Part shown: one piece after another, positions 1-6,641 of the stretch
Layout: every line of letters begins with the position of its first letter
Numbering within the stretch: the first letter of the stretch is position 1
Assembly (NCBI GenBank): GCA_947625195.1
Contig: CANQNK010000013.1
Location: forward strand, 1 to 64,000
Reading direction: 5' to 3'
Length of the DNA: 64,000 nucleotides
Source: an uncultured Clostridia bacterium
GTDB taxonomy: Bacteria; Bacillota; Clostridia; Oscillospirales; Ruminococcaceae
Position numbers and translations under genes: made by a program
The notes under the pieces: model-generated
Database searches by the model: none
What the model saw: the letters and a program-made list of their open reading frames with translations, nothing else
What the model was told of the DNA's origin: nothing

Positions 1-162
1 GCTTTGCCAAACTTCACAGGGGCGCTTGCTATGGCATTTTCCTTCATTCGTTCGCAGATGGACAGGGACAGAGCAGCATACGAGGAGAAATGCAGAAAAA
101 ACGCCGAAAACGGCGCGAAAGGCGGCAGACCGTCAAAAGCAGAAAATCCCTTCAAAGAATGA
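1..162 (+). CDS. C-terminal part of a DUF6291-like mobile-element protein (truncated by window edge)
   Basis: The frame is open from base 1 to the TGA at 160-162, giving the last 53 residues of a protein whose start lies outside the window. The tail reads AFSFIRSQMDRDRAAYEEKC and then NGAKGGRPSK. A helix of this kind followed by a GKKGGRP-type basic motif is typical of the C-terminal part of DUF6291-like proteins of phages and conjugative elements. I infer the family from this motif alone. The protein appears shortened: such proteins usually continue into a long Lys/Glu-rich tail, and the DNA after the stop still looks like such a tail in shifted frames. Function unknown; it probably belongs to an integrated element. 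Confidence 0.55.
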   Translation, partial: ALPNFTGALAMAFSFIRSQMDRDRAAYEEKCRKNAENGAKGGRPSKAENPFKE

Positions 163-165
163 AAA

Positions 166-214
166 CCGAGCGGTTTTCAATAAACCGAGCGGTTTTTCAA
201 AAAACCGAGCTTTA
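166..214 (+). repeat. Short tandem repeat (about 20-bp unit, 2.4 copies)
   Basis: The unit AAACCGAGCGGTTTTTCAA occurs as two near-complete copies plus a partial third (AAAACCGAGC). It begins right after the stop of the truncated DUF6291-like gene. Each unit has an internal inverted repeat, AACCGAGCGGTT. In another frame it encodes KPSGF-like text, so it may be the remains of a repetitive C-terminal tail rather than a regulatory site. Confidence 0.6.
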
Positions 215-352
215 CAGTTGGGTTATGAAAAAAGCCGATAAGATAAGAGAAGAAAAGAAGAGATAAGACAGGAAAAGAAAAGGCGCGGTTCTCTTTGCTT
301 CTTTCTCTTGAAAAAACGAGCGGCAGCGCCGCAGAAACAGGAGGAAAATTCA

Positions 353-1102
353 ATGAATGTTATTATCAACAAAACGCCGACAGCTGTTCTTTTTAGGGCA
401 TATTTGGAACAGCTGGCGAAGGAATACCACGAGCTGAACGAAGAGCTTGAAACGGCTTACAGGACAGCAAACAAACAGTACAAGGACGACAGCTTACGCG
501 GTGTTTACACAGATAAACACCTACGGAGAAACCTTGATTTGGCGTTAGGAACTGCTACGGATAAGTTTTACAAAGCTTCAGAACAGTTGAACGCCAAAGC
601 AAAAAGCTACATTTCCGAGCTGAAAAAGAAGATCATTCCCGCCTTGTCTGAAATGGAAAAGCCCTCCGATTATGCCGTTAGGGTGAACAATGCTTTGCAA
701 TTCGTACAGGTGGAGGGCGCGGAAATCGACGACGCAACAGCTTTTCAAATTCTTCACGACTTCGAGGGGGACGTTGAAACAATGCGGCGCTTTCGCAGCG
801 TGATTGAACATCAGAAAGAGGAAAAGCTCTCCGACGCATACGGAAGAACAACATTTCCGCTCACTTTCGGGCGGTTGGAGAAATGCGAGAAGCTGGTCGA
901 GGCTTTTGAAGAGTTGGAAGCAACCGTAGAACGCCTTTTCATTCGGAAAAAGGCAGAAACGGAAACGGAATACACGTCAACGGGCGTAAAGCTCTCCGTT
1001 CCTATGGACGGATATTCTCAGCTGATCGGGGAGGAAATCGCAGTTAAACAGGCTGAAACGCTTGAAAAGATGGTCGCAGAGCTACTCACTACTACAAATT
1101 GA
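353..1102 (+). CDS. Hypothetical mobile-element protein, helical, 249 aa
   Basis: This gene is not recognised. The start ATG at 353 is chosen because GGAGG (340-344) sits 8 bases upstream; the longer open frame from 308 has no ribosome site. The protein is soluble, without signal peptide or membrane segment. Residues 20-100 are rich in Lys/Glu/Ala with heptad-like Leu spacing (LAKEYHELNEELETAYRTAN), suggesting a coiled coil. Later sections are also helical. It lies between the truncated DUF6291-like gene and another small element gene on the same strand, so it most likely belongs to the integrated element. No catalytic motif is visible. Confidence 0.7.
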   Translation: MNVIINKTPTAVLFRAYLEQLAKEYHELNEELETAYRTANKQYKDDSLRGVYTDKHLRRNLDLALGTATDKFYKASEQLNAKAKSYISELKKKIIPALSEMEKPSDYAVRVNNALQFVQVEGAEIDDATAFQILHDFEGDVETMRRFRSVIEHQKEEKLSDAYGRTTFPLTFGRLEKCEKLVEAFEELEATVERLFIRKKAETETEYTSTGVKLSVPMDGYSQLIGEEIAVKQAETLEKMVAELLTTTN

Positions 1103-1259
1103 GTACGGTGCGGAGGGCAACAGCTGTCACGTCTGAAGCGTTTGCTCAATGCTTCGTAGCGCATACCCCGCGCTGAAAAGTGCTCCGCCGGCGGGAGGTT
1201 CAGAAGGGCTTTTGTTCCTGTCGGCGGGGTATCTTCTTACTACTACAGGAGGTGAAACA

Positions 1260-1682
1260 ATGGCAGCGGGTAAAAATAACCTGATCCCGATGAATGAACG
1301 AACAGAGGACGAACAAAGGGAGATTGCCCGTAAGGGCGGGATTGAAAGCGGCAAAGCGAGACGACGCAAGCGGACAATGAAGGAAGCCGCGCAGATCGTC
1401 TTAAATGCACCTGTGAGCGCCGAAAAAGCTGAGCTGTTAAAGAAGTACGGCATAGCCGAGCAGGACTGTACAAACCTTATGTTGATAATGGTAAAAGCTG
1501 TTCAAATGGCAACGGACGGGAATTTGAAAGCCGCCGAGTTCGTGCGCGATATTCTGGGCGAAAATCCGCAGTACAAAATTTACGAGAAGCGCCTTGAATA
1601 CCTGATTGCCGAAAAAGAAGCGGTGCATACTCTGACGGATGAATGGGTCGCCGCTATACCTGAATTTACAGACAGAGAATAA
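1260..1682 (+). CDS. Hypothetical phage/ICE-type small basic protein with KGG motif, 140 aa
   Basis: Start ATG 1260 follows AGGAGGTGAAACA, an excellent ribosome site; the longer frame from 1149 is unsupported. The N-terminus EQREIARKGGIESGKARRRKR is very basic and resembles the KGG-type nucleic-acid contact segment found in small phage packaging or element proteins. The rest is helical (AELLKKYGIAEQDCTNLMLI), ending in an acidic tail. Proteins like this often sit near phage terminase genes, so a small-terminase-like DNA-binding role is possible but not shown. It is the last plus-strand gene before a strong hairpin terminator. Confidence 0.7.
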   Translation: MAAGKNNLIPMNERTEDEQREIARKGGIESGKARRRKRTMKEAAQIVLNAPVSAEKAELLKKYGIAEQDCTNLMLIMVKAVQMATDGNLKAAEFVRDILGENPQYKIYEKRLEYLIAEKEAVHTLTDEWVAAIPEFTDRE

Positions 1683-1786
1683 CAGCCCTTCAGCGCCGCA
1701 GATAACGCCGTAATGCTTCGGGTGTGTTTCTCTTCGGGGAAATCTGAAAGAACGCGTCACGGGGCTGTAATCGTCCACAAAAAGCA

Positions 1787-1818
1787 AGAGCGGAGGTCGT
1801 GCGCCTCCGCTCTCTTTG
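1787..1818. terminator. Strong hairpin terminator between convergent element genes
   Basis: A perfect 10-bp stem, AGAGCGGAGG (1787-1796) with CCTCCGCTCT (1804-1813), encloses a 7-nt loop. It lies between the plus-strand gene ending at 1682 and the minus-strand gene ending at 1819. The U-tract is short on both strands. Confidence 0.6.
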
Positions 1819-1992
1819 TCATCGGTTTTTCTTTCGTGCTTCGTCGTATTCGTCAACCAGCCGAACGAGCATAAGGGACAGGACGTTTATATCCTCCGAC
1901 GCTGAGCTTGTGTCGTCCTCTATTAGTTTATCGAGGGCGTGAGCTGTGGCTCTGATCTTCAAGAAAAGGTCTTCGCATTCATTGTTAATCAC
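1819..1992 (-). CDS. Hypothetical small acidic protein, 57 aa
   Basis: A GTG start at 1992 is preceded by AGGAGG with 8-nt spacing, which makes this short frame credible; a second possible start (ATG) lies three codons in. The product is acidic and helical (HALDKLIEDDTSSASEDINVL), ends in a basic KKNR, and has no membrane segment. It is not recognised. It points away from the tmRNA gene and is the last gene of the element before the ssrA 3' end. No integrase is seen between it and ssrA. Confidence 0.6.
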   Translation of the reverse strand: MINNECEDLFLKIRATAHALDKLIEDDTSSASEDINVLSLMLVRLVDEYDEARKKNR

Positions 1993-2380
1993 GGTATTTT
2001 CCTCCTGTGTGTATTGTCTGCCGTCTGGCAGTAAAAACAGTATAGCAGAAGGAACGGGGCTTGTGTGATTTATTCCGAATTTAATAATTTATTTCTGAAA
2101 AGCGGAAAATTCTTACCAAGCAGTAAGCAAAAAAAGGACTTTCCGCAGATTGTCCGCAGACTGTCCACGGACAAAAGAAAGCGAAAACAAAGGTTTGCAT
2201 TTTTGCGTCAAGTTTGCCATAATATATTCGCTATCAATTGTTCAGTTGTTTTGCCGTTTAGGCGGAGCAACAAAAACGGACGCTCCTATGCCGGAACGTC
2301 CATTTTTTGTCGGTATTATTTGAACCAGATCGTAACGGCAAAGCCGCCGTTAAAATAAAAAGGTTCGTGTAATACCCCGT
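1993..2380. other. Gene-free junction between mobile element and ssrA
   Basis: 388 bases without a supportable gene. A 97-codon open frame (2065-2358) lacks a ribosome site and recognisable content. The stretch holds a CTGCC/GGCAG hairpin near 2020, an intrinsic terminator at 2278-2309 and a small AACGGC/GCCGTT hairpin near 2336-2353. It directly abuts the 3' end of the tmRNA gene. Confidence 0.6.
2278..2309 (+). terminator. Intrinsic terminator
   Basis: GGACGCTCC (2278-2286) pairs with GGAACGTCC (2293-2301) with one mismatch across a 6-nt loop. ATTTTTTG follows. An A-run precedes the stem, so it could also act on the minus strand downstream of ssrA. Confidence 0.65.
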
Positions 2381-2730
2381 TGGTGGAGGCGACGGGAGTC
2401 GAACCCGTGTCCGAAAACCTATCCCCGAGAATTTCTACGAGTGTAGTTTGTTATATTATCTCCCCCTGAAGCGGCAAACAAACACGCCGAATCAGGGGCA
2501 GCCTTTAAAATAGACTATTGCAGCAAAGGCGATCTGCAAGAGCCGTTCCTGCTGAATCGACGCCGAGGCTCAGAGCCGCAGGCAGCCCTGAGTCGGCGAG
2601 CAGCAATTAAGCAGCTGCTAATTGATAACTATTTTTGTCGTTTAGTTTAAAACGTGTGCGCTTTTAAGAGATCGCACAGCTCTACTCGCTTATCCCGTTT
2701 CAAAATCCCCGTCGAAGCCTTTACGCCCCC
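2381..2730 (-). ncRNA. ssrA: Transfer-messenger RNA (tmRNA)
   Basis: tmRNA rescues ribosomes stalled on broken mRNAs and tags the nascent protein for degradation. On the minus strand the 5' end reads GGGGGCGTAAAGGCTTCGAC and the 3' end GGTTCGACTCCCGTCGCCTC-CACCA, including encoded CCA. GGGGGCG pairs with CGCCTCC to form the tRNA-like acceptor stem, and the T-arm is intact. The tag reading frame at 2607-2642 encodes NDKNSYQLAAA then TAA; the resume codon just before it is not certain. G-rich/C-rich pseudoknot segments follow the tag. The gene lies 15 bases downstream of smpB, its protein partner. The 3' end borders the mobile element. Confidence 0.96.
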
Positions 2731-2737
2731 ATTTAAA

Positions 2738-2743
2738 ATTATA
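2738..2743 (-). promoter_or_regulatory. -10 element of the ssrA promoter
   Basis: TATAAT on the minus strand lies 7 nt before the G that begins tmRNA. The -35 position is poor (TTTAAA-like, inside the smpB 3' end). tmRNA may therefore have its own start as well as read-through from smpB. Confidence 0.5.
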
Positions 2744-2745
2744 GG

Positions 2746-3216
2746 CTATTGATTTCTCACTTTAAATGCTCTGTCTATGTCACGCTGTGATGATTTTTTT
2801 GCCATATCATCGCGCTTATCAAATAGCTTTTTACCTCTGCAAACTCCCACGGAAACCTTTACCCTTGAGCCTTTAAAGTACAAAGCAAGCGGTATAAGAG
2901 TAAGTCCCTCCTGCTTTATCTGACCGAAAAGCTTCAGGATCTCTCGTTTGTGCATCAACAGCCTTCGCTCCCTTATAGGATCACGGTTGAATATGTTCCC
3001 CTTTTCATAAGGAGATATGTGCATCTGCTTTAAATATGCCTGACCGTTGTCTATTGAAATCCAGGCATCTTTCAGGTTTGCGCCTCCCTGTCTTATGCTC
3101 TTGACCTCAGTTCCGACAAGCTCAATACCGGCTTCGTATGTCTCCAGCACAAAATAGTCGTGCCTTGCTTTTCTGTTGTCTGCAACAGTCGCCGTACCTT
3201 TTTTTATCTGCGTCAC
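2746..3216 (-). CDS. smpB: SsrA-binding protein SmpB
   Basis: SmpB binds the tRNA-like domain of tmRNA and delivers it to stalled ribosomes. The sequence shows the beta-barrel signature ([20 protein letters not shown], then [10 protein letters not shown]), the conserved [10 protein letters not shown] strand, and a basic C-terminal tail ([20 protein letters not shown]) that enters the mRNA channel. About 156 residues is the usual length. I chose the GTG at 3216 because GGGAGGTGA sits 5 nt upstream; the GTG at 3225 overlaps that ribosome site. A consensus promoter is at 3248-3276. It is co-oriented with ssrA, 15 bases away, so the whole trans-translation system is encoded here. Confidence 0.96.
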   Translation of the reverse strand: MTQIKKGTATVADNRKARHDYFVLETYEAGIELVGTEVKSIRQGGANLKDAWISIDNGQAYLKQMHISPYEKGNIFNRDPIRERRLLMHKREILKLFGQIKQEGLTLIPLALYFKGSRVKVSVGVCRGKKLFDKRDDMAKKSSQRDIDRAFKVRNQ

Positions 3217-3247
3217 TTCGGTCACCTCCCTGAGATTGCAGTATTAC

Positions 3248-3276
3248 ATTATATAACGACAAATAGATTTTGTCAA
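3248..3276 (-). promoter_or_regulatory. Consensus sigma-A promoter of smpB
   Basis: On the minus strand TTGACA (3271-3276) and TATAAT (3248-3253) are separated by exactly 17 nt. It directs transcription into smpB, whose start is 31 nt downstream of the -10. Confidence 0.85.
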
Positions 3277-3582
3277 GCGAAAAATGAAAAAGCTTTTCAC
3301 CTGTTATATACTTGTCTTTAAGATATACAGAATAAGAATTTTAGTTCTTATATTTATGAAATTATATTATTAACATAAATGAACGATGTAAACATTTTAT
3401 GAATGTATTTCAGATATTTTATTTCTGTTTGCACATACGCGTGCAAATAAAGACTTAAAGCCCCCTATAAATGAGAGGCTTTTCTAGATGGCGCATTTGA
3501 AAAAAATCACCAAATGCGCTGATCAGCATATATTAAAGTACGCACCGTTTTGGTGCGCAGGACAAGCAAAAGGAGGAAAAAT
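3277..3582. other. Intergenic region with structured leader of the CHAP gene
   Basis: About 300 bases between the smpB promoter and the CHAP hydrolase. The left half is AT-rich with no clear feature. The right part holds two inverted repeats: GCGCATTTG (3491-3499) with CAAATGCGC (3511-3519), and CGCACC (3541-3546) with GGTGCG (3552-3557). The second ends 14 nt before the AGGAGG of the CHAP gene. No U-tract follows either hairpin, so they look like leader-RNA structures rather than terminators. I do not recognise a known riboswitch. Confidence 0.5.
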
Positions 3583-4518
3583 ATGAGTTTATATGACAGC
3601 TTAGGAAAAAGAATGGGCGACTTTAGCAACGCCGCATACTCTTGGTCAGGCTTTTCAAGCGGCCCGTATCAGGGACAGTGCGTGACTTATATCCGTGGAA
3701 GAGCTAAGGAAAAGCTCGGCGTGGAATTTTTAGGCGGTTTTGACAGCGCAAAGCAGATTGTAGAGGTTGCAAAGCAGAGAGGCTACAAAACAGGCAGAGA
3801 CGCTGCTGCAGACAGCTTTATTGTCTTCAACGACGGCAGATATCCCGGCGACGTATGGGGTCACGCTTATTTCTGTGAGGGAATTTCCGGCGACGACTAC
3901 TTTTATACCGAGGCGAATTCAAACAACGACGCTAAGGTATCGGCAGACGACGGAATACTAAAAAAGGGCAGCTTAAAGGCGCTTTTGGCTGACAAGTCAT
4001 TTTTGGGATTTGTTTATCTAAAGTCTCAGAATGCTACAAGCACTCAGGCCACAGCTAAAGAAACCGCTGTAAGTGGAAAAATTGAATTTAAAAAGGGTTT
4101 AAACTATACCCTCAGCGAAAATGTAAACGTTCGTTACGGCGCAGGAACCGGCTTTGCCAGAAAACTGAGAACTGAGCTTACTCCAGACGGAATGGCTCAC
4201 GCTTTGCAGCAGCAATACGCCTGCCTTAAAGCGGGAACCGTTGTTACGGCTCAGGAAATCAAAAAAATTTCCGACAGAGAAATTTGGGCAAAAATTCCTA
4301 GCGGTTGGATCGCAATTATGTTTTCCGGAGAAATCTACGTTACAGTTAAGCGAAGCGTTACCGCCGACGTTTTAAACGTAAGAGAAAAGGCCTCTACAAG
4401 CGCTAAAATCACAGGTACTCTCAAACGCGGCCAAACTGTTACCGTGACGGCTGTAAGCTCTGAATGGGGAAAAATCTCCGGTGGCTGGATACACCTGGGA
4501 TACACCGCACAAGCATAA
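3583..4518 (+). CDS. CHAP-domain cell-wall hydrolase with SH3-like repeats
   Basis: A probable peptidoglycan amidase/endopeptidase. Residues 20-140 form a CHAP domain with the catalytic Cys in GQCVTYIRGR (about residue 33) and His in WGHAYFCEG (about residue 94). Two SH3b-like segments follow, around 175-245 (LNYTLSENVNVRYGAGTGFA) and 250-311 (ADVLNVREKASTSAKITGTL), as expected for wall binding. There is no signal peptide, as in phage endolysins, so release may need lysis or a holin; none is seen nearby. Start ATG 3583 has AGGAGG 7 nt upstream. It could be a domesticated endolysin or a fratricide/autolysis enzyme. It is monocistronic and followed by a hairpin. Confidence 0.85.
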   Translation: MSLYDSLGKRMGDFSNAAYSWSGFSSGPYQGQCVTYIRGRAKEKLGVEFLGGFDSAKQIVEVAKQRGYKTGRDAAADSFIVFNDGRYPGDVWGHAYFCEGISGDDYFYTEANSNNDAKVSADDGILKKGSLKALLADKSFLGFVYLKSQNATSTQATAKETAVSGKIEFKKGLNYTLSENVNVRYGAGTGFARKLRTELTPDGMAHALQQQYACLKAGTVVTAQEIKKISDREIWAKIPSGWIAIMFSGEIYVTVKRSVTADVLNVREKASTSAKITGTLKRGQTVTVTAVSSEWGKISGGWIHLGYTAQA

Positions 4519-4563
4519 TTTGGCAAAATCGTACGGTTTTTGCCAAAATATGCGTATATTTTT
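4519..4563 (+). terminator. Hairpin terminator after the CHAP gene
   Basis: TTTGGCAAAA (4519-4528) pairs perfectly with TTTTGCCAAA (4538-4547). A T-run (ATTTTTAC) follows only about 10 nt later, so efficiency is uncertain. Confidence 0.5.
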
Positions 4564-4593
4564 ACTGTTAAAGCAAAAATTTTCAGAATTATA

Positions 4594-4622
4594 TTGCAAA
4601 AGCCAATAAATTGTGGTACAAT
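4594..4622 (+). promoter_or_regulatory. Promoter of the Thr-rich lipoprotein
   Basis: TTGCAA (4594-4599), 17-nt spacer, TACAAT (4617-4622). The start codon lies 63 nt downstream of the -10. Confidence 0.65.
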
Positions 4623-4685
4623 AATTTCCTAGAGAATCTCAGCCCTCAGCCTTCTGGCATTAGGGCGGAAAGGAAATTTCCGGCG

Positions 4686-5390
4686 ATGAAAAAGATGTTG
4701 GCGGTTATTGTATCAGTTATTATGGCAGTCTGTTTTTTTGCGGGATGCTCTGACAATGAAAATTCAAATTCTTCTGACAAAGACATTTCTTCTGAAAGCG
4801 AAACGCTGAGCACGACAACCGAAAAGGAAACCACGGCTACTGCTTCAAAAACGACTTCTTCCACCACCAGAAAGAAAACCTCAAGCACGCCTATTCCTAC
4901 TCAGGCGACAAGAAAACCCGTTTATCAAAGCACGACAATAATCACTACCACAACTACTACAACTACGACCACCACTACTTTAGCCACGCAGCCTACCACG
5001 GAGCAGACGGAATTTACTATGACTCTTGGTTCATATTCGGTAAGCCTTAACGGAAATGATGTGACGCTTGGTATGGATATCTCAGATAAAATAGCACAGC
5101 TTGGAGAGCTTGAGGCAACCGTTTCTCACGACGGAGATATTTCGATTTATTCGTACAGCGACTGCAAAATTACCGCTCGTTCTGGATACGTTATTCAGAT
5201 TACCGTTACAGGCGACAGCGTTTTAACCGAAACGGGACTTAAAATCGGGTCTTCAAGAGACGAGGTGGTTACAAAGTATCCGGGCGGGTCTTCTTCCGGA
5301 AGCTCTATTTACGTTACTAACGGTCAGAGTGCAATACGGTTTAATCTTACCGATAATAAGGTCAGCCTAATTACACTTTCAGTTTCGTAA
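4686..5390 (+). CDS. Thr-rich lipoprotein, function unknown
   Basis: The N-terminus MKKMLAVIVSVIMAVCFFAG followed by Cys is a lipoprotein signal with an FAGC lipobox, so the protein is probably anchored outside the membrane. Residues 22-115 are a Ser/Thr-rich linker with a run of Thr (coding DNA near 4945-4980). The C-terminal 110 residues form a folded domain (FTMTLGSYSVSLNGNDVTLG) ending in a segment like DUF4367/SmpA-type domains (TGLKIGSSRDEVVTKYPGG). I start at ATG 4686 because the hydrophobic signal begins there; the ribosome site (AAAGGAAAT) is modest. Function unknown; a terminator follows at 5409. Confidence 0.82.
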   Translation: MKKMLAVIVSVIMAVCFFAGCSDNENSNSSDKDISSESETLSTTTEKETTATASKTTSSTTRKKTSSTPIPTQATRKPVYQSTTIITTTTTTTTTTTTLATQPTTEQTEFTMTLGSYSVSLNGNDVTLGMDISDKIAQLGELEATVSHDGDISIYSYSDCKITARSGYVIQITVTGDSVLTETGLKIGSSRDEVVTKYPGGSSSGSSIYVTNGQSAIRFNLTDNKVSLITLSVS

Positions 5391-5408
5391 AAGTAAAAAA
5401 ATATTTTT

Positions 5409-5446
5409 GCCGTACGGTTCACCGCCGTGCGGCATTTTTTGTTTTT
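5409..5446 (+). terminator. Intrinsic terminator
   Basis: GCCGTACGG (5409-5417) pairs with CCGTGCGGC (5425-5433) through one wobble. ATTTTTTGTTTTT follows. It ends the lipoprotein transcript. Confidence 0.85.
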
Positions 5447-5452
5447 AAGACC

Positions 5453-5481
5453 TTGAAATTTTTATTTATTTATGTTATACT
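5453..5481 (+). promoter_or_regulatory. Promoter of the signal-peptidase-like gene
   Basis: TTGAAA (5453-5458), 17-nt spacer, TATACT (5476-5481), 59 nt before the ATG at 5541. Confidence 0.65.
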
Positions 5482-5540
5482 GTTTTAAAGTGTACATTAT
5501 TTCAGATACAAATATCAACTGATTTCAGGAGGAATCAAAA

Positions 5541-6479
5541 ATGCCCGGAAAAGAAAAGAAAACCTCGCCGTTCAAGGTGTTAGGAATACTATGCCTTATT
5601 ATTTTAATTCTTACATCGGCTTGGGTAATAACCGTTAAGTTGGTTTTTAAAAATCAGAACGTTACTCCGTCTATCGACAAGACAAGCTTATACGTTATGA
5701 GAACCGCCGAGATGGAGGCTGGCAATGACACCGATATAAAGAAGGACACTCTTTTGTTTGTTAACAACACTACGCCTACTCAGGAGGATATCGGAAAAGT
5801 TCTTGTTATTGATAATGTATCCACTCGCGGCACCACCGCTATGAGGCTTAAGGGCATAATCACCGAACCCACTGTTATGTATCAGGTCGGCTACGATACA
5901 AGCAAAGATAAGACTTACGTTGTAAACTCCTCTCAGATAGTCGGAATTGCAACTAAAATGGACCATTTCCTCGGCTGGGCAATAGTGCAGTCCGGAACGG
6001 TTCACGGAATGCTTTTGCTCGTTTTGACTCCGCTTTTGCTGATGATAGTTTTCTTTGCTCTTCATTCGTGGTGGAAACAGAAAAACAACGCTAAAAAATA
6101 TATGGGCCACCGTGAAAAGGTAAAAGAGCTTGAACGTCAGGTTGAGGCGATTGAAGCCGAAAAGACCGAGGTTGTTGAAAGGCTTATCAAGGAAAAGGAA
6201 GAGCTTATAGAGGCAAACGCCGTTGCAGAAGGTACCAAAGAAAACGCAGAGCTTACCCCCGTTGAGGAAATAGTTGAGATCAAAGAAGAGATCAAGCAAT
6301 CTGCAAGCAACACCGCGATAGAAGAGCTTCTTCGTCTTTGCGAGGAAGAAAATCAGAAGCTTATGGCAAAGTTCGACAAATCAGGCGAAAAGGCGGACGA
6401 GCCGCAGGCATCTGAGGCTAAGGACGACCAAGTTGCAGAGGCTGTAAAAAAGGCAGTTTCTGAAGATGCTGAGCAATAA
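5541..6479 (+). CDS. Signal-peptidase-I-like membrane protein with coiled-coil C-terminus
   Basis: Two membrane segments are visible: residues 13-34 (VLGILCLIILILTSAWVITV) and about 154-174 (MLLLVLTPLLLMIVFFAL). Between them lies an extracytoplasmic beta-rich region laid out like SipW-type signal peptidases (a KKDTLLFVNN segment, then EDIGKVLVIDN, then NSSQIVGIATKMDHFLGWA). The usual Ser-x-Met nucleophile site is replaced by a TAEMEAG-like segment, so peptidase activity is doubtful. After the second membrane helix comes a long charged coiled coil (EKVKELERQVEAIEAEKTEV) and an acidic tail. The start ATG follows AGGAGGAATCAAAA. Function unknown; possibly a scaffold or inactive peptidase homologue. 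Confidence 0.75.
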   Translation: MPGKEKKTSPFKVLGILCLIILILTSAWVITVKLVFKNQNVTPSIDKTSLYVMRTAEMEAGNDTDIKKDTLLFVNNTTPTQEDIGKVLVIDNVSTRGTTAMRLKGIITEPTVMYQVGYDTSKDKTYVVNSSQIVGIATKMDHFLGWAIVQSGTVHGMLLLVLTPLLLMIVFFALHSWWKQKNNAKKYMGHREKVKELERQVEAIEAEKTEVVERLIKEKEELIEANAVAEGTKENAELTPVEEIVEIKEEIKQSASNTAIEELLRLCEEENQKLMAKFDKSGEKADEPQASEAKDDQVAEAVKKAVSEDAEQ

Positions 6480-6501
6480 GAAATTACATAAAAAAACCTC
6501 A

Positions 6502-6538
6502 AAACCGCAGAAAATGACTTTCTGCGGTTTTTGTTTTT
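6502..6538 (+). terminator. Intrinsic terminator
   Basis: AAACCGCAGAAA (6502-6513) pairs perfectly with TTTCTGCGGTTT (6519-6530). TTGTTTTTC follows. It ends the 5541-6479 gene. Confidence 0.88.
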
Positions 6539-6550
6539 CTCATAAATTTT

Positions 6551-6593
6551 GAACTTTGTTTTAGAAAACACCCGGGTCCCTAAAACAAAGTTC
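6551..6593. repeat. Perfect 14-bp inverted repeat between convergent genes
   Basis: GAACTTTGTTTTAG (6551-6564) and CTAAAACAAAGTTC (6580-6593) flank a 15-nt GC-rich centre containing CCCGGG. It lies between a plus-strand terminator and the 3' end of the kinase-like gene. There is no T-run on either side, so it is not a standard terminator. Confidence 0.7.
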
Positions 6594-6641
6594 AATTCAG
6601 CTATTATTTAATCAAACTTAAAATCCGGCCGATAAGATACT

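Noticed and set aside
2065..2358. 97-codon open frame between the element and ssrA
   Set aside because: No ribosome site, odd composition, and an intrinsic terminator lies inside it; no family features seen.
3280..3582. c-di-AMP or c-di-GMP riboswitch upstream of the CHAP gene
   Set aside because: The expected conserved blocks of these classes were not found; only generic hairpins are present.
4930..4985. ACN-rich short repeat that looks like a microsatellite
   Set aside because: It is in frame within the lipoprotein gene and encodes a Thr-rich linker; no separate repeat element is needed.
5688..6299. 203-codon minus-strand frame opposite the signal-peptidase-like gene
   Set aside because: Antisense shadow; the plus-strand gene has a promoter, SD, membrane helices and terminator.
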